DNA of 6,995 nt from Actinoplanes liguriensis (GTDB lineage Bacteria; Actinomycetota; Actinomycetes; Mycobacteriales; Micromonosporaceae): contig KL571351.1 of the NCBI GenBank assembly GCA_000715855.1, positions 20,804 through 27,798 of the forward strand, given 5' to 3'. The translations under genes and the position numbers were made by a program. Below, one piece after another: positions 1 through 5,629 of the stretch (the stretch's first letter is position 1; each line of letters starts with the position of its first letter). The notes under the pieces were generated by a model, which was not told where the DNA came from, ran no database searches, and was given only the letters and a program-made list of their open reading frames with translations.

Positions 1-240
1 CTGGACGCCGTCCCGCAGCCGCGACAGCAGGGACTCACCGGCGTGGGCCAGCTTCTCCAGCCGGGAGAACGCCAGGAACCCGCTGGTGCCCTTGATGGTG
101 TGGATCGCCCGGAAGATGCGGGAGATCAGGTCACGCGAGTCCGGTTCCTGTTCGAGGCTCACGAGGTCCCGGTCGATCTGGTCCAGGTTCTCGTGGGACT
201 CCATGAGGAATTCGCCGACGATCTCACCTAGGTCTTCCAC
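1..240 (-). CDS. cheA: Chemotaxis histidine kinase CheA, N-terminal Hpt (P1) part, cut by window edge
   Basis: Only the first 80 codons are present; the gene continues past the left edge. The translation begins VEDLGEIVGEFLMESHENLD and contains HTIKGTSGFL, the classic Hpt/P1 phosphotransfer helix of CheA, with the phospho-accepting histidine at residue 47. In the family this domain receives phosphate from the kinase core and passes it to CheY/CheB-type receivers at the cytoplasmic face of chemoreceptor arrays. The GTG start at 240 is well supported: AGGAGG lies 7 nt upstream, and an in-frame TGA occurs eight codons before it. It sits 102 nt downstream of an OmpR-type response regulator on the same strand and is probably co-transcribed with it. 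The dimerisation, ATPase and CheW-like domains cannot be checked here, so a hybrid or stand-alone Hpt protein is not strictly excluded, but the N-terminus is typical of actinobacterial CheA. Confidence 0.87.
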   Translation of the reverse strand, partial: MEDLGEIVGEFLMESHENLDQIDRDLVSLEQEPDSRDLISRIFRAIHTIKGTSGFLAFSRLEKLAHAGESLLSRLRDGVQ

Positions 241-247
241 GTCAACT

Positions 248-253
248 CCTCCT
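248..253 (-). promoter_or_regulatory. Ribosome binding site of cheA
   Basis: A perfect AGGAGG on the minus strand lies 7 nt before the GTG at 240. It decides the start, because no other in-frame start lies between that GTG and the upstream stop. Confidence 0.75.
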
Positions 254-342
254 GCTCGGCTTCACAGCCCTCATCGACCCCTCCGGGCGCCAACTGAGAC
301 GACTCGCCCGATACGCCTTGTCTGTCGAGGTATCCCGAAAGA

Positions 343-1041
343 TCAGGCTTCTCCGCCCGGGCGGCGATATCGATATCCGAAGCCTCGAACCGACTCGATG
401 GGTGATTCGTCGGGATCGGACCAGCCGAGCTTGCGCCGCAACCGCAGCACCGCGAACTTGACCCGCTCCTGGCCGATGCCGGTCGGGTCGTCCCAGGCCT
501 GGGTCAGCAGCTGGTTCGGCGAGAGCACCGCGCCGGCATGCCGGACCAATGCGTTGAGCAGGCGGAACTCGGTCGGCGTGAGCCGTTTTTCCTCGCCCTT
601 GACGTAGACCCGGCGCTTGGTCGGGTCCAGGTGCACCAGGCCGTCGTCGTAGATCTGGCTGGCCCAACTGTTCTGCCCGCTCGACGAGCGCCGCAGCAAC
701 GCCTCGACCCGCGCCAGCAGCTCGTTGTTGGCGAACGGCTTGGTCAGGTAGTCGTCGGCGCCGCCCCGCAGGCCGCGCACCTTCTCCGCCTCCTGGCCGT
801 GCGCGGTCAGCACCAGCACCGGGACGTCGGAGACGTCGCGCAGGCGCTCCAGCACCTGCCAGCCGTCCATCTCCGGGAGGCCGACGTCCAGCACCACCAG
901 ATCGGGATGCTCGGCGTAGGCCTCCTTCAGGCCGGAACGGCCGTCCGCGGCATGGGCCACCTCGTACCCGGCGCGGCTGAACAGCAGCCGCAGGGCGAGT
1001 GCGATGTCCGGGTCGTCCTCGACCACGAGTAGGCGACTCAT
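343..1041 (-). CDS. OmpR/PhoB-family two-component response regulator
   Basis: The 232-residue protein has an N-terminal receiver domain (about residues 1-118) and a C-terminal winged-helix OmpR/PhoB DNA-binding domain (about 130-228). Receiver hallmarks are visible: acidic pocket E8-D9-D10, phospho-acceptor D52 in LVVLDVGLPEMDG, T79 in VLVLTAHG and K101 in LTKPF. The effector domain shows LTPTEFRLLNALVRHAG and ends with VRGFGYRYR, the usual wing hairpin. It should bind DNA as a dimer when phosphorylated. The ATG at 1041 is chosen because the family begins right there (MSRLLVVEDD). A longer reading to 1149 only adds a low-complexity stretch. A weak AGGG motif lies 10 nt upstream. The gene precedes cheA on the same strand, so CheA could be the phosphodonor; no partner sensor kinase of ordinary type is seen in the window. 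Target genes cannot be read from the sequence. Confidence 0.92.
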   Translation of the reverse strand: MSRLLVVEDDPDIALALRLLFSRAGYEVAHAADGRSGLKEAYAEHPDLVVLDVGLPEMDGWQVLERLRDVSDVPVLVLTAHGQEAEKVRGLRGGADDYLTKPFANNELLARVEALLRRSSSGQNSWASQIYDDGLVHLDPTKRRVYVKGEEKRLTPTEFRLLNALVRHAGAVLSPNQLLTQAWDDPTGIGQERVKFAVLRLRRKLGWSDPDESPIESVRGFGYRYRRPGGEA

Positions 1042-1427
1042 CGTGTGTTCACCCTGCCCCCAACCCGCGCTCGCACCCGTTTTCGGGCACGGCCGATCCC
1101 CGGGCGCATGAGGCGCCGGGAATTCGGTGTCTTGCCTGGCACCGCCCACGCGACCGCGAGCGGGATATTCAAAGGCGCAAAGACACCATAGCGTGATGTC
1201 ACCGCCTATTTACGGACAGTGACAGTTTAGGGGCAAAGGCTCGGCACCTGGGCCGGTCTTCGCGGAAACCCGAGGTCCGCGGGCCGTCACCGACTCGCCC
1301 ATCCCCTCAGGATTTCATTTCCAGTACGACATTTCCGCCATTCCGCGAAAGATGTGACAAGGGGCGAAGTACGGGGTCGGATATCCCTGGTGGACGAATC
1401 GCGTCCAGACGGATCCGGGAGGAACCC
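1042..1427. other. Divergent intergenic region between response regulator and CAP protein genes
   Basis: This 386-nt gap should carry promoters for both flanking genes, but no strong -35/-10 pair is visible. It is locally AT-richer at 1166-1235 and 1310-1360. Elements seen: TGTCAC (1197-1202) and GTGACA (1219-1224), an inverted pair with a 16-nt spacer; a tandem GACAGT-GACAGT (1215-1226); another GTGACA at 1354-1359, followed 19 nt later by GGATAT, a weak candidate promoter for the plus-strand gene; CATTTCC twice, 14 nt apart (1316-1322 and 1330-1336); and an imperfect GC hairpin at about 1098-1120 in the leader of the response regulator. Near the start of the CAP gene, GGGAGGAA (1417-1424) is a good ribosome binding site. 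No convincing small gene was found. Confidence 0.5.
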
Positions 1428-2096
1428 GTGTTCGACAAGGTGGTACGCCGTGCCTCCGCGCTAGCGTTCGCGCCCGCACTGATCGCCCTGCCCGCCGCAC
1501 TGTTCGCCCTGCCGCACGCGGTGAACGCGCAGGGGCCCGTCGTCCCGCCCCGCCCGCCGGGACAGGACGAGCCGGCGTTCCCCGCCCCGGTTCCCACTCC
1601 GGCGGCGTCACCCGGTCCGGCGACTGAACCGTCCACGCCGGCGGCGCCGATCACGCCGAACATCGCCGCGGCCCCTGCCGGAGCGGCCACCCCGGACCCG
1701 GAGAAGGCCCGCGCCCGCAAGCTCATGCACCAGGTCATCCGCCTGACCAACCGGGAGCGGGCGGCGGCCGGCTGCCCCAAGCTCGGAGTCGACCACGAGC
1801 TGATCGTGGCGTCCGCGGCGCAGAGCTACTACATGGCCCGGACCCGGCTGTTCAGTCACGTCTGGCGGGACGGCTCGACCTTCGCCATGCGGGCCGAGCG
1901 GGCCGGCTACCGCGCGCCGGCCGGCGAGAACATCGCCTGGGGCTACCCGACCGCGGCCGAGGCGATGCGGGCGTGGATGGCCAGCCCCGGGCACCGGGCG
2001 AACATCCTGAACTGCGGAGCGCGCAAGATGGGCGCGGCGATCGTCTACGCCGCGGACGGCACGCCCTACTACACCCAGACGTTCGGCTGGCGCTGA
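1428..2096 (+). CDS. Secreted CAP/SCP-domain protein (YkwD-like)
   Basis: The 222-residue protein begins with a signal peptide: basic start MFDKVVRR, hydrophobic core to about residue 29, and a likely cleavage after VNA at residue 34. A proline/alanine-rich linker follows (35-92), then a CAP (cysteine-rich secretory protein, antigen 5, PR-1) domain from about 97 to the end. Family signatures are clear: TNRERAAAGC at 107-116, H144 in LFSH, GENIAWG at 166-172, SPGHRANIL at 186-194 and C-terminal YYTQTFGW. H144, E167 and H189 match the conserved CAP cavity residues. C116 and C196 could form a disulfide, which suits an exported protein. The GTG start follows GGGAGGAA with about 4 nt spacing. The linker may span the cell wall. 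The biochemical role of bacterial CAP proteins is largely unsettled, so no specific activity is claimed. It converges on murB with a 4-nt gap. Confidence 0.88.
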   Translation: MFDKVVRRASALAFAPALIALPAALFALPHAVNAQGPVVPPRPPGQDEPAFPAPVPTPAASPGPATEPSTPAAPITPNIAAAPAGAATPDPEKARARKLMHQVIRLTNRERAAAGCPKLGVDHELIVASAAQSYYMARTRLFSHVWRDGSTFAMRAERAGYRAPAGENIAWGYPTAAEAMRAWMASPGHRANILNCGARKMGAAIVYAADGTPYYTQTFGWR

Positions 2097-2100
2097 ACCG

Positions 2101-3174
2101 CTAAAGGGCGCAGTTCACCAGGACGGGCTCGGGGTGCAGTTCGATGCCGAAGCGCTCACGCACCCCGTCCCGGATGGTCCGGGCCAGGGCCAGCAGCGCG
2201 GCGGTGTTCCCGCCGCCACGGTTGGTCAGCGCCAGCGTGTGCTTGGTGGAGATGGCGACGTCGTCCCCGGCGAAGCCCTTCGGGAAGCCGGCGCGCTCGA
2301 TCAGCCACGCCGCCGGGACCTTGACCGTGCCGTCCGCCCCCGGCCAGCCCGGGATCTCGCCCTGCGCCGCGGTCAGCTCCGCGAACAGCTCGGCGGAGAC
2401 GACCGGGTTGGTGAAGAACGAGCCCACCGACCAGGTGTCCCGGTCCTCCGGGTCGAGCACCATGCCCTTGCCGGCGCGCAGCTCGAGCACGGTCTGGCGG
2501 GCGTGGTCCAGCGGCACCCGGTCGCCGGCCGCCACGCCGAGGCGGCGCGCGAGCTCGGCGTACCGGATCGGGGTCGAGAGATCTTCCTTGGTCAGCCGGA
2601 AGTCGACCGCGGTGACCAGGAAACGGTCGTTGTGCTTGAACACGCTGGACCGGTACGCGAACTCACACTGCTCCGGAGTCATCTCCAGTTGCCGGTCGTC
2701 GATCCGGTCGTAGGCGTGCACCGTCACGATCGTCTGCGCGACCTCGGAGCCGTAGGCCCCCACGTTCTGGATCGGGGTGGCGCCGGCCGAGCCCGGGATG
2801 CCGGACAGGCACTCGACTCCGGACCAGGAGCGCTTCACCGTGTACGCCACGAAGTCGTCCCACACCTCACCGGCCGCGACCCGGACGACGACGTCCTCCG
2901 CGCTCTCCCGGACGACCTCGATCCCGCGGGTGCGCAGCAGCAGCACCTCGCCGTCGAAGCCGGCGTCACCGATCACGACGTTGCTCCCCCCGGCCAGGAC
3001 CATCAGCGGACGGTCCTCGCGGGTCGCGTCGAGCACCGCGGCGATGGCCTCTCCCGTGTCGACAGCGGTGGTCACCGTGCCGGCCGGGCCACCGAGGCGT
3101 AGCGTCGTGTAAGCCGCCAGGATTTGGGAAGTGTCGGTCAGGTGATCGGCGAATGCGTCGGGCACGCCGTTCAC
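2101..3174 (-). CDS. murB: UDP-N-acetylmuramate dehydrogenase (UDP-N-acetylenolpyruvoylglucosamine reductase)
   Basis: MurB is a cytoplasmic flavoenzyme that reduces UDP-GlcNAc-enolpyruvate to UDP-MurNAc using NADPH, an essential step in peptidoglycan synthesis. Counting from the GTG at 3174 (357 residues), visible motifs are TTLRLGGPA at 23-31 and LAGGSNVVIGD at 60-70 (FAD-binding domain), SGIPGSAGATPIQNVGAYG at 124-142, YRSSVFK at 174-180, VGSFFTNP at 250-257 and HPEPVLV at 347-353. R175, S252 and E349 correspond to the conserved catalytic Arg, Ser (proton donor) and Glu of the family. The YRSSVFK segment indicates the type I (E. coli-like) form, and the length is normal for actinobacteria. 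The start is uncertain: GTGs at 3204, 3174 and 3165 are in frame. The one at 3165 has AGGG 8 nt upstream, or could be leaderless behind TAGGGT at 3173-3178. It is divergent from the isomerase-like gene, with a shared 61-nt spacer. Confidence 0.94.
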   Translation of the reverse strand: MNGVPDAFADHLTDTSQILAAYTTLRLGGPAGTVTTAVDTGEAIAAVLDATREDRPLMVLAGGSNVVIGDAGFDGEVLLLRTRGIEVVRESAEDVVVRVAAGEVWDDFVAYTVKRSWSGVECLSGIPGSAGATPIQNVGAYGSEVAQTIVTVHAYDRIDDRQLEMTPEQCEFAYRSSVFKHNDRFLVTAVDFRLTKEDLSTPIRYAELARRLGVAAGDRVPLDHARQTVLELRAGKGMVLDPEDRDTWSVGSFFTNPVVSAELFAELTAAQGEIPGWPGADGTVKVPAAWLIERAGFPKGFAGDDVAISTKHTLALTNRGGGNTAALLALARTIRDGVRERFGIELHPEPVLVNCAL

Positions 3175-3178
3175 CCTA
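3173..3178 (-). promoter_or_regulatory. Candidate -10 hexamer TAGGGT for murB
   Basis: TAGGGT on the minus strand fits the actinobacterial -10 pattern TAnnnT. Transcription starting 7 nt further on would begin exactly at the GTG at 3165, giving a leaderless murB message. No good -35 is seen 17-19 nt upstream. The same bases contain AGGG, which could instead act as a Shine-Dalgarno element for that GTG, so the reading is tentative. Confidence 0.25.
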
Positions 3179-3235
3179 AGCTCATCAGGCGGAAGTGATT
3201 GCACCGGCGGTCCGGCCGAGCGGGAGACGACTTCG

Positions 3236-3997
3236 ATGACCAGGTTGCACGCGACGAAGGACTTCTGGCTGGCGGCCCTGCGCGCCGACGGCCCGGCCCT
3301 GTGGGAGGCCGTCTCCGAGACCGGGCCCGACGTCCCGATCCCGCAGATCCCCGACTGGACCACCGCCGACCTCACCTTCCACCTCCTCGACACGCTGCGC
3401 AGCGTCCGCGCCACCGTCGCGCGCGGGGTGACCGAGCGGCCCGCGGCCGGCCCGTCGCCGGATCCCCGCCCGGAGTGGGCGGAGGCGCTCGACCAGCTCC
3501 GCCGCGAGCTGACCGGGACGATCGAGACCCTCGAGGCGCTCGACCCCGACTACCCGGCGTGGAACTGGGCGCCCCAGCCGAAACGCGCCGTGTTCTGGGA
3601 CCGGCGGATCGCCCACGAGATCTCGGTGCACCGGTGGGACGCCGAGGCGGCGGCCGGGCGGCCGACCCCGATCGAGACGAAACTGGCCACCGACGGGGTC
3701 GCCGAGATCCTGGACACCTGGCTGCCGGCCGGCCGGCGGCAGGGGCCGACCGACCTGCACGGCGTGGTCCACCTGGTCGGGACGGACGCCGAGCAGGAGT
3801 GGTTCGTCCGGCTGCGCGGGGCGGGGATCGCGCTGCTGGACACCGGGACGATCCTGGACAGCGACGATCACCACGCGCGGGCCAAGGCGATAGGCTCGAC
3901 CAGTGATCTCCAGCTCGCGTTGATGGGCCGCAAGCGCCCCGACCAGCTGGCGATCAGCGGCGACCCGCGCCTGTTCCAGGCCCTCCGAACCGGTTGA
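3236..3997 (+). CDS. Maleylpyruvate isomerase family protein (mycothiol-dependent, DinB-like fold)
   Basis: The 253-residue protein matches the TIGR03083/MDMPI-type family of actinobacteria, an N-terminal four-helix DinB-like metal-binding domain followed by a small C-terminal domain. Visible support: the early segment W41-TTADLTFHLLD with H49, then RIAHEISVHRWDAE with E128 and H132. The H...E-x3-H arrangement matches the zinc ligands of mycothiol-dependent maleylpyruvate isomerase. The C-terminal part (about 165-250) resembles the usual second domain, including the late DLQLALMGRKRPDQL segment. The ATG at 3236 has GGGAGA 8 nt upstream. No ring-cleavage genes (gentisate pathway) are nearby, so the true substrate is unknown. 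Many members are uncharacterised mycothiol-dependent transferases or simply unassigned, hence no gene symbol. Its stop codon overlaps the first GAACCGGTT element. Confidence 0.8.
   Translation: MTRLHATKDFWLAALRADGPALWEAVSETGPDVPIPQIPDWTTADLTFHLLDTLRSVRATVARGVTERPAAGPSPDPRPEWAEALDQLRRELTGTIETLEALDPDYPAWNWAPQPKRAVFWDRRIAHEISVHRWDAEAAAGRPTPIETKLATDGVAEILDTWLPAGRRQGPTDLHGVVHLVGTDAEQEWFVRLRGAGIALLDTGTILDSDDHHARAKAIGSTSDLQLALMGRKRPDQLAISGDPRLFQALRTG
3987..3995. promoter_or_regulatory. Upstream copy of GAACCGGTT, candidate auxiliary LacI-family operator
   Basis: This is an exact 9-nt copy of the element at 4154-4162, centred 167 bp upstream of it. It contains the perfect palindrome AACCGGTT and lies over the last codons and stop of the preceding gene. 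The flanks here add little symmetry, so it would be the weaker site. The spacing is close to 16 helical turns, which would suit repression by looping. It could be chance: an 8-bp palindrome in GC-rich DNA is not rare. Confidence 0.35.
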
Positions 3998-4021
3998 TCG
4001 TCAGCCAACTCCGCTGACCCC

Positions 4022-4122
4022 GCGATTCGCCGCCGATGGGGAGGCAAGTGATTTTCGACGCTCGCGGACCCCGCGAGTGGCGGAAAATCGCCTGCCTCCC
4101 CATCGGTTACAAGGCGAATCGC
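4022..4122. repeat. Long imperfect inverted repeat (101-nt hairpin); palindromic element or terminator
   Basis: The arms pair in four blocks. GCGATTCGCC (4022-4031) pairs with 4113-4122. CCGATGGGGAGGCA (4033-4046) pairs with 4093-4106. GATTTTC (4050-4056) pairs with 4083-4089. CTCGCGG (4061-4067) pairs with 4071-4077. The loop is only 3 nt (ACC, 4068-4070). Defects are few: a 1-versus-6-nt internal loop, an A-C mismatch, one A-G mismatch, a bulged G and G-U wobbles. A further 7-bp pair, CTCCGCT (4009-4015) with AGCGGAG (4133-4139), extends the symmetry outward. It begins 24 nt after the stop of the upstream gene, so it could end that transcript. There is no T-tract, and it is much longer than a normal terminator. 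A dispersed palindromic repeat (MITE/REP-like) or structured RNA are alternatives. Confidence 0.85.
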
Positions 4123-4147
4123 CGCGAAGCGAAGCGGAGCCAGCCGG

Positions 4148-4153
4148 TACAGT
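4148..4153 (+). promoter_or_regulatory. Candidate -10 hexamer of the beta-glucosidase operon
   Basis: TACAGT fits TAnnnT and lies immediately before AACCGGTT, placing the presumed transcription start inside that palindrome, a normal position for a repressor site. The region 17-18 nt upstream (about 4124-4130) has no recognisable -35, so this is weak support. Confidence 0.3.
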
Positions 4154-4164
4154 GAACCGGTTAA
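4153..4164. promoter_or_regulatory. Candidate LacI-family operator upstream of beta-glucosidase gene
   Basis: TGAACCGGTTAA is a 12-bp palindrome with one mismatched pair, built on AACCGGTT with the central CG typical of LacI/GalR-family operators (general pattern TnnAAnCGnTTnnA and variants). It lies 41 nt before the beta-glucosidase start, in the promoter/leader of an operon whose second gene encodes a LacI-family repressor. It is not the TGGGAGCGCTCCCA site of the well-known CebR cellobiose repressor, which is absent from this intergenic region. Binding by the neighbouring repressor is inferred. Confidence 0.5.
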
Positions 4165-4205
4165 GTTGAGCGGACTGATCATGCGGAACAGGAAGTGGTG
4201 AAGAC

Positions 4206-5609
4206 ATGACGGCAACCGTCACGTCCACGTCGGCTCAGCCGGCGCGTGCGGGGATCACCTTCCCCGACGGCTTCGTCTGGGGCGCGGCCACGGCCTCGTA
4301 CCAGATCGAGGGCGCGGCACGGGAGGACGGTCGCGGCCCGTCCATCTGGGACACCTTCAGCCGTACGCCGGGCAAGGTCTACCGCGGTCACACCGGCGAC
4401 GTCGCGTGCGACCACTACCACCGGTACGTCGACGACGTGGCGCTGATGGCCGACCTGGGCCTGGCGTCGTACCGGTTCTCCATCGCCTGGCCGCGCATCC
4501 AGCCGGACGGCACCGGCCCGGTCAACGTCAAGGGGCTGGACTTCTACGACCGGCTCACCGACGAGCTGCTCGGCAAGGGCATCGACCCGGTCGTCACGCT
4601 CTACCACTGGGACCTCCCGCAGACGCTGGAGGACCGTGGCGGCTGGGCCAACCGGGAGACCGCCGAGGCGTTCGGTGAGTACGCCCAGATCATCCACGGC
4701 CGGCTCGGCGACCGGGTCGGCACCTGGACCACGCTGAACGAGCCGTGGTGCTCGGCCTACCTCGGCTACGGCTCCGGCATCCACGCCCCCGGCGTGCAGG
4801 ACCCGGCGAAGGCCCTGGCCGCCGTGCACCACCTCAACCTGGCCCACGGCCTGGCGGCGCAGGCGCTGCGGGCGGCCGGCGCGCAGCGGATCAGCATCAC
4901 GCTGAACCCGTGCGAGGTCTACCCGGTGGACCCGGAGAGCCCGGCCGACCGGGACGCCGCCTGGCTGATCGACGGGCTGGCCAACCGGATCTTCTTCGAC
5001 CCGCTGCTGCGCGGCGAGTACCCGGCCGACGTCCTGGAGCACATCTCCCGGCTCACCGACCTGTCCTACCTGAAGGACGGCGACCTGGCGATCATCAAGC
5101 AGCCGATCGACGTGCTGGGGATCAACTTCTACAACCCGGCGTACGTGTCGGCGAAGCCCGGCGCGCCCGGCGACCTGTCCTACCCCGGCAGCGAGGGCAT
5201 CGCGTTCCGCGCCCCGGTCGGCCCGGTCACCGACATGAACTGGCCGATCGAACCGGCCGCCCTGACCCGGCTGCTCACCCGGATCGACCGGGACTACCCG
5301 GGCACCGCGCTGATGATCACCGAGAACGGCGCCGCGTTCCCGGACGGCCCCGGCCCCACCGGTGAGGTCGCCGACCTCCGCCGGATCGACTACGTGGACG
5401 GCCACCTGCGCGCCTGCCACGATGCTCTGGCCGCCGGAGTGGATCTGCGGGGATACTTCCTGTGGTCGCTGATGGACAACTTCGAATGGGCCGAGGGCTA
5501 CCGTAAGCGCTTCGGTATCGTGCACGTCGACTACACGACCCAGCAGCGTGTGCTCAAGGACAGCGCGAAGTGGTACCGCGAGGTGATCCGGCGCAACGGC
5601 CTGGAGTGA
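4206..5609 (+). CDS. Glycoside hydrolase family 1 beta-glucosidase
   Basis: The 467-residue protein is a full-length GH1 (beta/alpha)8-barrel enzyme that hydrolyses terminal beta-glucosyl, and often beta-galactosyl or fucosyl, residues of cellobiose and other beta-glucosides with retention of configuration. Motifs: N-terminal [19 protein letters not shown] (19-37) with glycone-binding Q33; H134 in LYHWDLPQ; acid/base E179 in TLNEPW (176-181); nucleophile E373 in MITENGAAF (370-378); and E427-W428 in [12 protein letters not shown], binding the glycone. All expected catalytic residues are present. No signal peptide is seen, so the enzyme is probably cytoplasmic and acts on imported sugars, although no transporter is in this window. 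The ATG has AGGAAG about 10 nt upstream. The LacI-family gene starts 20 nt after the stop, so the two should be one operon, likely repressed through the AACCGGTT site upstream. Substrate preference (gluco versus galacto) cannot be fixed from sequence alone. Confidence 0.95.
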   Translation: MTATVTSTSAQPARAGITFPDGFVWGAATASYQIEGAAREDGRGPSIWDTFSRTPGKVYRGHTGDVACDHYHRYVDDVALMADLGLASYRFSIAWPRIQPDGTGPVNVKGLDFYDRLTDELLGKGIDPVVTLYHWDLPQTLEDRGGWANRETAEAFGEYAQIIHGRLGDRVGTWTTLNEPWCSAYLGYGSGIHAPGVQDPAKALAAVHHLNLAHGLAAQALRAAGAQRISITLNPCEVYPVDPESPADRDAAWLIDGLANRIFFDPLLRGEYPADVLEHISRLTDLSYLKDGDLAIIKQPIDVLGINFYNPAYVSAKPGAPGDLSYPGSEGIAFRAPVGPVTDMNWPIEPAALTRLLTRIDRDYPGTALMITENGAAFPDGPGPTGEVADLRRIDYVDGHLRACHDALAAGVDLRGYFLWSLMDNFEWAEGYRKRFGIVHVDYTTQQRVLKDSAKWYREVIRRNGLE

Positions 5610-5617
5610 CCCGGACT

Positions 5618-5623
5618 GAGGAG
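5618..5623 (+). promoter_or_regulatory. Ribosome binding site of the LacI-family gene
   Basis: GAGGAG lies in the 20-nt gap after the beta-glucosidase stop, 6 nt before the GTG at 5630. It fixes the start against the longer in-frame reading from 5570. Confidence 0.7.
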
Positions 5624-5629
5624 CTGTTT

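Noticed and set aside
1042..1149. N-terminal extension of the response regulator to an ATG at 1149
   Set aside because: The added residues are not part of any receiver domain, and the family begins at MSRLLVVEDD.
3185..3874. 229-codon minus-strand frame opposite the isomerase-family gene
   Set aside because: Arg/Pro/Gly-rich shadow; the plus-strand gene carries the conserved metal ligands.
4022..4122. Ordinary rho-independent terminator
   Set aside because: There is no T-tract after the stem and the stem is several times longer than usual; termination is kept only as one possible role of the repeat.
4181..4201. Six-residue upstream open frame (MRNRKW) just before the beta-glucosidase gene
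   Set aside because: It has no ribosome binding site and overlaps the Shine-Dalgarno region of the real gene; most likely chance, although a translational-coupling role cannot be excluded.
3998..4205. CebR-type operator (TGGGAGCGCTCCCA) for a cellobiose-responsive operon
   Set aside because: No such site or close variant is present in this region; the palindrome found is AACCGGTT.
4179..5525. 448-codon open frame antisense to the beta-glucosidase gene
   Set aside because: Its composition (rich in Arg, Val, Gly, Asp) is the usual shadow of a GC-rich gene, it has no recognisable domain, and the plus-strand GH1 gene is unambiguous.
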